A stretch of DNA of 7,116 bases from Thermodesulfovibrionales bacterium (GTDB lineage: Bacteria > Nitrospirota > Thermodesulfovibrionia > Thermodesulfovibrionales > SM23-35): positions 1 to 7,116 of the forward strand of contig JALHSV010000237.1 of the NCBI GenBank assembly GCA_022865525.1, in the 5' to 3' direction. The first letter of the stretch is position 1. Each line of letters opens with the position of its first letter. Positions 1 to 6,026 of this stretch are shown piece by piece. The notes under the pieces were generated by a model. It was not told where the DNA came from. It did no database searches and saw nothing but the letters and a program-made list of their open reading frames with translations. The translations under genes were made by a program, and so were the position numbers.

Positions 1-730
1 ACCTGAAGCAATGGACGTTATCAAGACAAAGGCAAAGGAAAATGATGCCGAATTATATACTTATGAGAGCGAATTTTCTTCTGTACCCGGTCGCGAGGAT
101 ACATCGGGAATTCATTTTGATTACCATGACGCACATATGCGAATTGATGACCTTTACCTGCCTCTTGCAGGCGTACATCAGATGCAAAATGCCTCGGTTG
201 CAATCAAGGCTGTTAGCCTCATATCGCAGCCAATGACTGATCGCTTTATTAAAGAAGGGCTGGAAAAGACAAAATGGCCCGGAAGACTCGAATGTATTCA
301 TCACGACCCGCCGGTCCTTATCGACGGAGCACACAATCCTGCTGCTGCAGCTGTCCTCTCTCAGGCACTCCAGAATATCTTTCTCAAAACATACAAAAGA
401 ATCATCCTGATACTTGGCATTATGGGTGACAAGGATATTGCAGGTATATTGAAACCATTATTACCCCTCGCATCGCATATTATCCTTACTCGTCCCTCTT
501 ATACCAGGGCGGCTTCACCAGAAACCCTCGCTCGTATTGCAGAATCCATGGGATATTCGAATGTACATACTGCTCATACAGTAAAAGATGCGCTTGAGAT
601 GGGAATGAAGGACGCCCGTAATTTTCAATTAGGGTCTGCTCTTATTGTTGTTACCGGTTCATTTTACACAATCGGTGAGGCTAAGGAAGTTCTCGGTCAA
701 ACAGGCATTCTTACTACGCTGAGAGAATAA
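1..730 (+). CDS. folC: Bifunctional folylpolyglutamate synthase / dihydrofolate synthase, C-terminal part (5' end outside window)
   Basis: This is the 3' portion of a Mur-ligase-type enzyme that adds glutamate to dihydropteroate or folates in the cytoplasm, using ATP. The frame is already open at the left edge (codons Pro-Glu-Ala precede the first ATG at 11), and that ATG is internal: the preceding residues match the family, so the real start lies upstream. Visible family motifs are GVHQMQNAS (codons from 170), which belongs to the end of the central ATPase domain, and IDGAHNP (around 320-340), the hallmark of the C-terminal ligase domain. About 243 residues are present, against about 420-440 for a full FolC. 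The stop is TAA at 728-730. lptD begins 20 bp downstream on the same strand with no terminator between, so co-transcription is likely. A MurC-F ligase is less likely because the DGAHNP/GVHQ pair is FolC-specific. Confidence 0.95.
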   Translation, partial: PEAMDVIKTKAKENDAELYTYESEFSSVPGREDTSGIHFDYHDAHMRIDDLYLPLAGVHQMQNASVAIKAVSLISQPMTDRFIKEGLEKTKWPGRLECIHHDPPVLIDGAHNPAAAAVLSQALQNIFLKTYKRIILILGIMGDKDIAGILKPLLPLASHIILTRPSYTRAASPETLARIAESMGYSNVHTAHTVKDALEMGMKDARNFQLGSALIVVTGSFYTIGEAKEVLGQTGILTTLRE

Positions 731-750
731 GAAACAGATATGAATATTGA

Positions 751-2793
751 ATGAATTATCCATTTGAAAAATTGCGCAGTCTTAAGTCTGTCATTCCGGC
801 TCGTCCGGAATCTTTCTTTGTAACAAAAAAAAGATTCCCGCCAAGCGGGAATGACAGAAAATGCTTTATATGTTTATTCATTTATTTTTTACCATTCATA
901 CTTCACATTTTATTCATCACTACAGCAAGCTATGCGGATGACCAGACCGTCATAACCTCAGAAACCCTGGAATACGATCAAAATCGCAACTATATTGCAA
1001 AGGGTAAGGTGAAGATAGAGAGAGCCGATACAGTGATTGAGGCTGACGAACTTATCTACAACGAACAGACATCCGATGTCATGGCTTCAGGAAATATACA
1101 ATACCATGACAATGATGTCACGATTCATGCCGGCCGGGCTGAACTTAACCTTGAAACAAAATCCGGCACTGTTTTTGACGCAGAAGTATTTTACAAAAAG
1201 GATAATTATCGTATCTCAGGCAAAGAGATCAGGAAGACCGGAAATGATTATTATTCCAGTACTGAGGCTACTTTCACGACATGCGATGCCCTTGTACCGG
1301 CATGGTGTTTCAAAGGCAGAGACATGAATGCTGCAGTCGGTGAAGCATTAACAGCAAAAGATGTTTTTTTTCGTATAAAGAACGTACCTGTGCTCTATAC
1401 TCCTATTCTCTGGGCGCCAATTCTTACTGAGAGGAAGACAGGATTTTTATTCCCTTTCTTTGGATACAGCGATTCCCGTGGATTTCAGCTGAATTTGCCT
1501 TTTTACTGGGCAATATCGGAAAGCCGCGATGCCACCTTCGTTCTCGATGAATATACAAAAAGAGGGCTTGGAACAGGCATTGAATACCGGTATATAGGGC
1601 TTGGAAACATGGAAGGGAAATGGTGGGGCTACCATATACGGGACAATGAACTCAGGAAAGACTTTTTTGAATTCAGGGCTCTTCACATTCAAAGATCAAC
1701 GGAACGCATGGGAGGGTATCTGAATATCAATTTTATTAATGAAAAAGATTATTACCGGGAGTATAAAACCGATCTTCAGGTGAGAACAAACCGTTTTCTT
1801 GAGTCAACAGGTGAGATAGCCCTTCCCTTTTCCAACTCCCGTGCTTATCTCCTGTCTCAATACTGGATTGATCTGAAGGAAGACAGTCAGGACCCTTTGC
1901 AAAGACTTCCTGAAGCAGGATATGTCCTCAATCCTACCACAGCCGGCCCTTTCTGGATATCCGGATCGACATCAATAGCCAATTTCTGGAGGGAAGAAGG
2001 GGTCTATGGGCAGAGGCTTGATGTCTTCCCAAGGATAACTCACCAGTTTGGAGAAAATATTACGGTTCTTCAGAGCCTTGGTCTTCGTGAGACAGCATAT
2101 TCTTTGCACAGAGGTGAGGATGATTCCCTTCACAGGGAATCCTTTGAATATAGTATCCTGGGCCATGTGAGATTACTGAAGAAATATGCATCATTCACCC
2201 ATGTTATCGAACCTTCATTGGGTTACACATTCATAACAAATTCTGAGCACAGCCCAGCCATATTCGATTCAACAGAGCTTTTTTCAAAGACTTCTTTGCT
2301 TTCATTATCACTCTTGAGCAGATTCATCAGTGATCAGGGTGAGCTTATGGTTCTCAGGGTTTCCCAGGGCTTTGATTCCTATCAGGGTGACAGGCCATTT
2401 CTTCCCGTATTGTTGGATGTCGGAATAAAACGGCCCCTGCCGCTGAGGCTCGGTACAGCATATAATGTCCATACAGGGAAGATCGAGAGCATGAATTCAG
2501 ACGTTTCCATGAAGATTGCAGAAATAGCCTTCCTGGCCGGGCAAAGGTACAACAGACTGACTGATGTAAATACCTTCGTTGCAGGTATCGGGATTCACCC
2601 ATTCACCCCTCTCTCTATGGACGGAAAAATCTGGTACGATGCCGAACAGAAAGAGACGAGGGAGATCAGTTTGAACATCACATATACGAGCCAGTGCTGG
2701 GGAATCAATCTTGGATTTGTGAAAAGACCCGACGACTTTTCCGTATCATTCTTAATTGAGCTGAAAGGACTTACCAAGGCATTGAAGATTTAA
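751..2793 (+). CDS. lptD: LPS-assembly protein LptD (outer-membrane LPS translocon barrel)
   Basis: LptD forms the outer-membrane barrel that, with the lipoprotein LptE, inserts LPS into the outer leaflet. The 680-residue product has a Sec signal peptide (hydrophobic core about residues 38-58, likely cleavage after SYA before DDQ). An OstA/LptA-like beta-jellyroll domain follows (about 62-200; SETLEYDQ, GKVKIE, ADELIYNE, GNIQYHD), then a long beta-rich LptD barrel domain (PVLYTPILWAPI, GFLFPFFGYSDSRGFQLNLPFYWAI). Mature cysteines are Cys178, Cys186 and Cys649. The barrel is shorter than in E. coli LptD (about 780 aa). The start is uncertain: the only in-frame starts are ATG 751 and TTG 772, both before a 72-bp palindromic repeat that encodes residues 13-36. 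ATG 751 has no good ribosome binding site. An out-of-frame ATG at 861 would be in frame if the T6 tract at 885-890 were one base shorter. The stop TAA overlaps the convergent kinase gene. Confidence 0.93.
   Translation: MNYPFEKLRSLKSVIPARPESFFVTKKRFPPSGNDRKCFICLFIYFLPFILHILFITTASYADDQTVITSETLEYDQNRNYIAKGKVKIERADTVIEADELIYNEQTSDVMASGNIQYHDNDVTIHAGRAELNLETKSGTVFDAEVFYKKDNYRISGKEIRKTGNDYYSSTEATFTTCDALVPAWCFKGRDMNAAVGEALTAKDVFFRIKNVPVLYTPILWAPILTERKTGFLFPFFGYSDSRGFQLNLPFYWAISESRDATFVLDEYTKRGLGTGIEYRYIGLGNMEGKWWGYHIRDNELRKDFFEFRALHIQRSTERMGGYLNINFINEKDYYREYKTDLQVRTNRFLESTGEIALPFSNSRAYLLSQYWIDLKEDSQDPLQRLPEAGYVLNPTTAGPFWISGSTSIANFWREEGVYGQRLDVFPRITHQFGENITVLQSLGLRETAYSLHRGEDDSLHRESFEYSILGHVRLLKKYASFTHVIEPSLGYTFITNSEHSPAIFDSTELFSKTSLLSLSLLSRFISDQGELMVLRVSQGFDSYQGDRPFLPVLLDVGIKRPLPLRLGTAYNVHTGKIESMNSDVSMKIAEIAFLAGQRYNRLTDVNTFVAGIGIHPFTPLSMDGKIWYDAEQKETREISLNITYTSQCWGINLGFVKRPDDFSVSFLIELKGLTKALKI
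787..858. repeat. 72-bp palindromic (REP/MITE-like) repeat lying in frame inside the 5' end of lptD
   Basis: The ends are perfect inverted repeats (TCTGTCATTCC at 787-797; GGAATGACAGA at 848-858), and the arms match at roughly 28 of 34 positions across the element. Each arm is itself a hairpin: ATTCCGG/CCGGAAT (793-799 and 805-811, 5-nt loop) and ATTCCCGC/GCGGGAAT (834-841 and 845-852, 3-nt loop). The ATTCCC...GGGAAT core resembles the dRS3-type palindromes known from Neisseria and similar short repeats in other bacteria. The element is exactly 24 codons long and has no stop in the lptD frame, so it lengthens the predicted n-region of the signal peptide. No clear target-site duplication is visible. 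Only one copy is present in this window, so its repeat status is inferred from the structure. Confidence 0.75.
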
Positions 2794-3320
2794 GAAGCGG
2801 TCCCCGCAAACAATACTTTTCTGATTATGTCTCCAGCCTGTTTCACCGAAGTTTTGTCAGTATCAATCGTAACCTCGGGATTCAATGGTTCTTCGTACGG
2901 GGCTCCCATTCCGGGCACCGGACATCCTTCAGTCCCTTTTTTATAAATATCCCTGGGAGCTTCGTGAGTATTAACCCGCTTTTGCTCGCGTCGTATGCAT
3001 ACTTCTGTCGTGCATCTGAGATACACTTCCCGATAGTTCGGGATGAGCTGTCGTGCAAGTTCCCGCCACTTTCTGAGATTTCCTGTTGCGTCAATAATTA
3101 CGTTCTTTCCGAGTTCTGAGAGTTTCTTCGCAAAATACACAAGTGCTCTATACAGGATATCTCTCTCGGAATGAGAATACGTTGGTTCAGGAGTTGCAAT
3201 CTTTCTGAACTCATCCATCCTGAGTACGGTAAATTCAGGATGAGCCTTTTTTATCTCATCGGCAACCGTGCTCTTCCCGCTCCCCGGAAGCCCTGTTATC
3301 CAGATCACCATGCCTGACAT
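2790..3320 (-). CDS. APS kinase (CysC) family P-loop kinase, divergent
   Basis: A 176-residue soluble protein related to adenylylsulfate kinase, which phosphorylates APS to PAPS. It has Walker A GLPGSGKST (residues 10-18). The CysC DGDxxR motif appears as RMDEFR (34-39), so the second Asp and the Arg are kept and the first Asp is lost. YSHSERD (48-54) replaces FSxxDR. The C-terminal part is typical of CysC: YKKGTEG, then APYEEPLNPEVTIDT (140-154). The usual FISPYR segment is replaced by DATGNLR (77-83), so APS may not be the substrate. No other sulfate-assimilation gene is in the window. The chosen start is ATG at 3320, with AGGAA (+ strand TTCCT 3333-3337) 12 nt upstream. GTG 3332 is in frame but has no space for a ribosome binding site, and ATG 3311 is also possible. 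The stop (TTA at 2790-2792) overlaps the lptD stop. Confidence 0.82.
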   Translation of the reverse strand: MSGMVIWITGLPGSGKSTVADEIKKAHPEFTVLRMDEFRKIATPEPTYSHSERDILYRALVYFAKKLSELGKNVIIDATGNLRKWRELARQLIPNYREVYLRCTTEVCIRREQKRVNTHEAPRDIYKKGTEGCPVPGMGAPYEEPLNPEVTIDTDKTSVKQAGDIIRKVLFAGTAS

Positions 3321-3354
3321 ATCGCGTAACACTTCCTATTTTTTCATGTTGCTC

Positions 3355-3383
3355 TGTATAATACCCTGCATTTTGTTTTACAA
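3355..3383 (-). promoter_or_regulatory. Candidate sigma70-type promoter for the APS-kinase-like gene
   Basis: On the minus strand, TTGTAA (complement of 3378-3383) and TATACA (complement of 3355-3360) are spaced by exactly 17 bp. Each box matches the consensus at 4 of 6 positions. Transcription would begin near 3348 and leave a short leader of about 28 nt before ATG 3320. The assignment rests on pattern and position only, in an AT-rich region where chance matches are common. Confidence 0.35.
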
Positions 3384-3396
3384 TACAAAGCAAAAT
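3370..3396. promoter_or_regulatory. Operator-like inverted repeat in the divergent intergenic region
   Basis: The arms ATTTTGTTTT (3370-3379) and AAAGCAAAAT (3387-3396) are complementary over ten positions, with one T-G wobble, around a 7-nt centre. The repeat overlaps the predicted -35 box of the leftward kinase promoter and touches the possible -35 of the rightward transketolase promoter, which is where a shared repressor or activator site would sit. AT richness makes a chance palindrome possible. No regulator gene is in the window. Confidence 0.3.
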
Positions 3397-3424
3397 TGTT
3401 TGCCGGATATAACACAAATATATC
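3396..3424 (+). promoter_or_regulatory. Weak candidate promoter for the transketolase-ftsEX block
   Basis: TTGTTT (3396-3401) and TATATC (3419-3424) are separated by 17 bp and lie about 50 bp before the transketolase ATG. The boxes match the sigma70 consensus only at 3 of 6 and 4 of 6 positions. A promoter is expected here because the upstream gene is divergent, but its exact position is uncertain. Another AT-rich stretch around 3435-3445 could also serve. Confidence 0.22.
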
Positions 3425-3474
3425 GCATAAACACAAAATATACCATTTTCACATAGATAACAGCAGGAAAACTG

Positions 3475-4308
3475 ATGAAAACTCAATTGAGTGCAAAAGA
3501 TATTGACGAGCTTACGGAGAAGGCAAGAAGCCTCAGGATAGAAATTCTGAAGATGCTTACAGAAGCGGGCTCCGGCCATACCGGTGGTTCCCTGTCTGCT
3601 GCAGACATTGTAACAGTCCTCTATTTCTACAAAATGAGGCATAAACCCGCCAACCCTGAATGGAGAGAGAGGGACAGGTTCATTCTTTCGAAGGGCCATG
3701 CAGCCCCTGTTCTTTATGCAGCTCTTGCACTATCCGGATATTTTGATAAGGCGCTCCTCAAGACATTACGCAAGATTGGAAGCCCGTTACAGGGGCATCC
3801 TTGTTCCTGTAAATTGCCCGGAGTCGAAATATCAACGGGTTCTCTGGGGCAAGGCCTCTCTATCGCCAATGGTATTGCAATGGGAATCAAAATGGATGGA
3901 CTGTCTTCACGGGTGTACTGCCTCCTCGGCGACGGCGAGATCCAGGAAGGACAGGTTTGGGAAGCTGCAATGACCGCTGCTCATTACAGGCTCGATAATC
4001 TCTGTGCAATCATCGACAACAATGGTCTCCAGATAGATGGTCATTGTTGTGATGTAATGCATATAGAACCGATCGTGAATAAATGGGAGGCCTTTGGCTG
4101 GCATGTCATAGACATTGATGGACATGATATCAAGGCCATTTTGGATGCCTTGAATAAGGCGGAAACCCTGAAAGGGAAACCTACCATGATCGTTGCCAGG
4201 ACAATCAAAGGGAAAGGCGTTTCTTTCTTCGAGGGTAAGGTCGAGTATCACGGCTTAGCACCAACCCGTGACGAGCTCGAAATGGCTTTAAAGGAACTTC
4301 ACCGGTAA
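3475..4308 (+). CDS. Transketolase, N-terminal (thiamine-diphosphate pyrophosphate-binding) subunit
   Basis: This is the first half of a split transketolase, which transfers two-carbon ketol units between sugar phosphates in the non-oxidative pentose phosphate pathway. The 277-residue protein carries GSGHTGGSLS (32-41, with His35), SKGHAAPVLYAAL (72-84), TGSLGQGLSIANGIA (121-135) and the ThDP/metal motif, which runs from GDGEIQEGQVWEA (from 152) to IIDNN (179-183). HGLAPT near the C-terminus is also typical. It lacks the pyrimidine-binding domain, which the next gene encodes. The start ATG has AGGA 6 nt upstream (3465-3468). The stop TAA overlaps the next ATG by one base (TAATG), so translational coupling and a two-gene heteromer are expected. 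The length is normal for split N-subunits, so this is a real split and not a truncation. Confidence 0.96.
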   Translation: MKTQLSAKDIDELTEKARSLRIEILKMLTEAGSGHTGGSLSAADIVTVLYFYKMRHKPANPEWRERDRFILSKGHAAPVLYAALALSGYFDKALLKTLRKIGSPLQGHPCSCKLPGVEISTGSLGQGLSIANGIAMGIKMDGLSSRVYCLLGDGEIQEGQVWEAAMTAAHYRLDNLCAIIDNNGLQIDGHCCDVMHIEPIVNKWEAFGWHVIDIDGHDIKAILDALNKAETLKGKPTMIVARTIKGKGVSFFEGKVEYHGLAPTRDELEMALKELHR

Positions 4309-5285
4309 TGGGAGAAAGACCACAGCAGTCAACACCCGCAGCGCAGAGCACGGTGAAAAAAGCAATCGCTACGAGAGATGCCTATGGCGAGGCACTCCTC
4401 GAACTTGGTAGGCAGCGGAAGGATATTGTTGTTCTTGACGCGGATCTCTCCGGGTCGACAAAGACAGGGAAATTTGCGAAGGCATTTCCGGACAGGTTCT
4501 ATAATGTAGGTATCTCTGAACAGGACTTGATCGGAACTGCAAGCGGTCTTTCACTGACAGGCAAACTGCCGTTTGCTTCAACGTTTGCAGTCTTCGAAAC
4601 AGGGAGGGCATGGGAACAGATCAGACAGACCGTCTGTTATTCGAACCTGAATGTAAAGCTTGTTGCGACACACAGCGGCATCACTGTTGGTGAAGACGGT
4701 GCCTCTCATCAGTCGGTAGAGGATGTCGCACTGATGAGGGTGCTTCCGAACATGACGGTAATTGTCCCCGCTGATGCTCATGAAACAAAGCAGGTTATCC
4801 ATGCCATTGCAGACTCTTACGGCCCGTTTTACGTAAGACTCGGAAGAGCAAAAGTCCCGGTTGTCATGCCGGATGATTACACCTTTCAGATAAGCAAATC
4901 CTTCACCTTCCATCTCGGGAAGGATGCAAATATTGTTGCTATGGGAATAATGGTTTCCGCAGCGCTTGAAGCTGCAAAAATACTCAGGGATGAAGGTATC
5001 GATGTTGGGGTTATCAACATGTCAACGGTAAAGCCTCTTGACAACGAAGCCCTCTTAAAAGCTTCATCAGCATGCAGACTCATCGTCACTGCTGAAGAGC
5101 ATTCCATAATCGGCGGGCTCGGAAGTGCAGTAAGCGAATTCCTTTCAGAAAACAATCCGACAAAAGTGCTCCGAATCGGCATCAAAGATGATTTCGGTTG
5201 TTCAGGAACTTCAGATGAGCTCCTGCACCTGTATGGACTTACTGCAGATAATCTTGTGCGTTCTATCAAAGAGGCCTTAGCGTAG
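4308..5285 (+). CDS. Transketolase, C-terminal (pyrimidine-binding) subunit
   Basis: This is the second half of the split transketolase. The 325-residue protein has the pyrimidine-binding domain with GISEQDLIG (68-76). Glu71 is the glutamate that activates the ThDP aminopyrimidine in this family. Next come HSGITVGEDGASHQSVEDVALMR, VIVPAD and YVRLGRAKVP. A C-terminal transketolase domain follows (about 195-315; TAEEHSIIGGLGSAVSE). The enzyme needs the preceding N-subunit to complete the active site at the interface. The first 15-18 residues, rich in Gln, Ser, Pro and Ala, look like a non-conserved extension. An in-frame GTG at 4353 would remove most of it, but ATG 4308 is favoured because AAGGAA lies upstream and the start overlaps the previous stop. 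1-deoxyxylulose-5-phosphate synthase is excluded by the split layout and by these motifs. Confidence 0.95.
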   Translation: MGERPQQSTPAAQSTVKKAIATRDAYGEALLELGRQRKDIVVLDADLSGSTKTGKFAKAFPDRFYNVGISEQDLIGTASGLSLTGKLPFASTFAVFETGRAWEQIRQTVCYSNLNVKLVATHSGITVGEDGASHQSVEDVALMRVLPNMTVIVPADAHETKQVIHAIADSYGPFYVRLGRAKVPVVMPDDYTFQISKSFTFHLGKDANIVAMGIMVSAALEAAKILRDEGIDVGVINMSTVKPLDNEALLKASSACRLIVTAEEHSIIGGLGSAVSEFLSENNPTKVLRIGIKDDFGCSGTSDELLHLYGLTADNLVRSIKEALA

Positions 5286-5333
5286 ATTCAAGATGCAAAA
5301 TCTAAAAGTAAAAATGCATCCGGATCTGCTCCA

Positions 5334-6026
5334 ATGTCTGATACTTCTGTTTTGCCTCATAAGATGATACATTTCGAGGACGTATCAAAACACTACGATA
5401 ATTATACTGCTCTTCGGAAAATAACCTTTTCGATCGGGAAAGGGGAGCTGGTATTTATTACCGGACCGAGCGGTTCAGGCAAATCAACACTCCTGAAATT
5501 GCTATACAGAGCCGAGATAGCAGATGAAGGCAGCATCAGAGTGATGGATTGGGGACTGAATACCTTGAAGGAATCGGATATCCCCTTATTGAGGAGACAT
5601 ATCGGCGTGGTTTTCCAGGATTTCAGACTTCTGGATAACAGGAACATATTTGAAAATGTTGCCTTTGCACTCAGAATACGGGGAGTTGACGAAAAAGACA
5701 TCAAAGCCCGGGTTTTTGACACGCTAAAGATTGTTAATCTCAGGCACAAGTCTGACAAATATCCTCCAACCCTGTCAGGTGGGGAACAGCAGAGGATTTC
5801 TCTTGCGAGGGCGATTGTGTCCGACCCTACCATCATTCTTGCTGATGAACCGACCGGGAATGTCGACCCTGACACGTCCGCCGGAATCATCAGGACTTTC
5901 AAGGATATCAATGCGCGGGGGACAACGATTCTCATCGCTACACATAACAGAGAGCTTTTCCGGAATACAGGCAGAAGGGTATTAAAGCTTGATTTTGGCA
6001 ACTTTGCCGGGGAGGAGACTGCCTGA
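5334..6026 (+). CDS. ftsE: Cell-division ATP-binding protein FtsE
   Basis: FtsE is the cytoplasmic ATPase of the FtsEX complex, which powers periplasmic peptidoglycan hydrolysis at the septum. It has a complete ABC nucleotide-binding domain: Walker A GPSGSGKST (44-52), Q-loop VVFQDFRLL (92-100, Gln95), signature LSGGEQQRISLARA (147-160), Walker B IILADEP (167-173), D-loop NVDPD and His204 in the H-loop. QDFRLL together with the ftsX neighbour identifies FtsE and not the related LolD or MacB ATPases. The predicted 230 residues include about 10 extra at the N-terminus. The family normally begins like MIHFEDVSKHY, so ATG 5364 is a serious alternative start; neither ATG has a strong ribosome binding site. 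The 48-bp gap after the transketolase gene holds no clear terminator, so read-through transcription is plausible. The stop TGA directly abuts the ftsX ATG. Confidence 0.95.
   Translation: MSDTSVLPHKMIHFEDVSKHYDNYTALRKITFSIGKGELVFITGPSGSGKSTLLKLLYRAEIADEGSIRVMDWGLNTLKESDIPLLRRHIGVVFQDFRLLDNRNIFENVAFALRIRGVDEKDIKARVFDTLKIVNLRHKSDKYPPTLSGGEQQRISLARAIVSDPTIILADEPTGNVDPDTSAGIIRTFKDINARGTTILIATHNRELFRNTGRRVLKLDFGNFAGEETA

Noticed and set aside
2122..2141. Perfect hairpin GATTCCC/GGGAATC with a 6-nt loop inside lptD, sharing the ATTCCC...GGGAAT core with the repeat at 787-858
   Set aside because: It lacks the GTC/GAC flanks and the double-hairpin layout, and it encodes ordinary barrel residues, so a chance palindrome is more likely than a second repeat copy.
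2797..2807. GCGG-TCC-CCGC hairpin just after lptD, as a possible terminator
   Set aside because: The stem is only 4 bp, there is no clean U-tract on either strand, and it lies inside the 3' end of the kinase coding sequence.
3256..3699. 147-residue minus-strand open frame across the intergenic region and the transketolase start
   Set aside because: It runs antisense to a strongly supported gene, shows no recognisable domain and has a Cys/Arg-rich composition typical of shadow frames.
3475..5285. Reading the two transketolase genes as one gene broken by a frameshift
   Set aside because: Both halves have complete domains, proper stops and starts, and plausible ribosome binding sites; split transketolases are a known normal form.
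5281..5320. A-rich stretch between the transketolase gene and ftsE, as a promoter or degenerate repeat
   Set aside because: It contains no convincing -35/-10 pair or inverted repeat, and low-complexity A-rich spacing is enough to explain it.
5402..6001. 199-residue minus-strand open frame antisense to ftsE
   Set aside because: Its length follows from the codon pattern of ftsE on the other strand; the sequence is Ser/Leu-rich with no family motif, and ftsE is certain.
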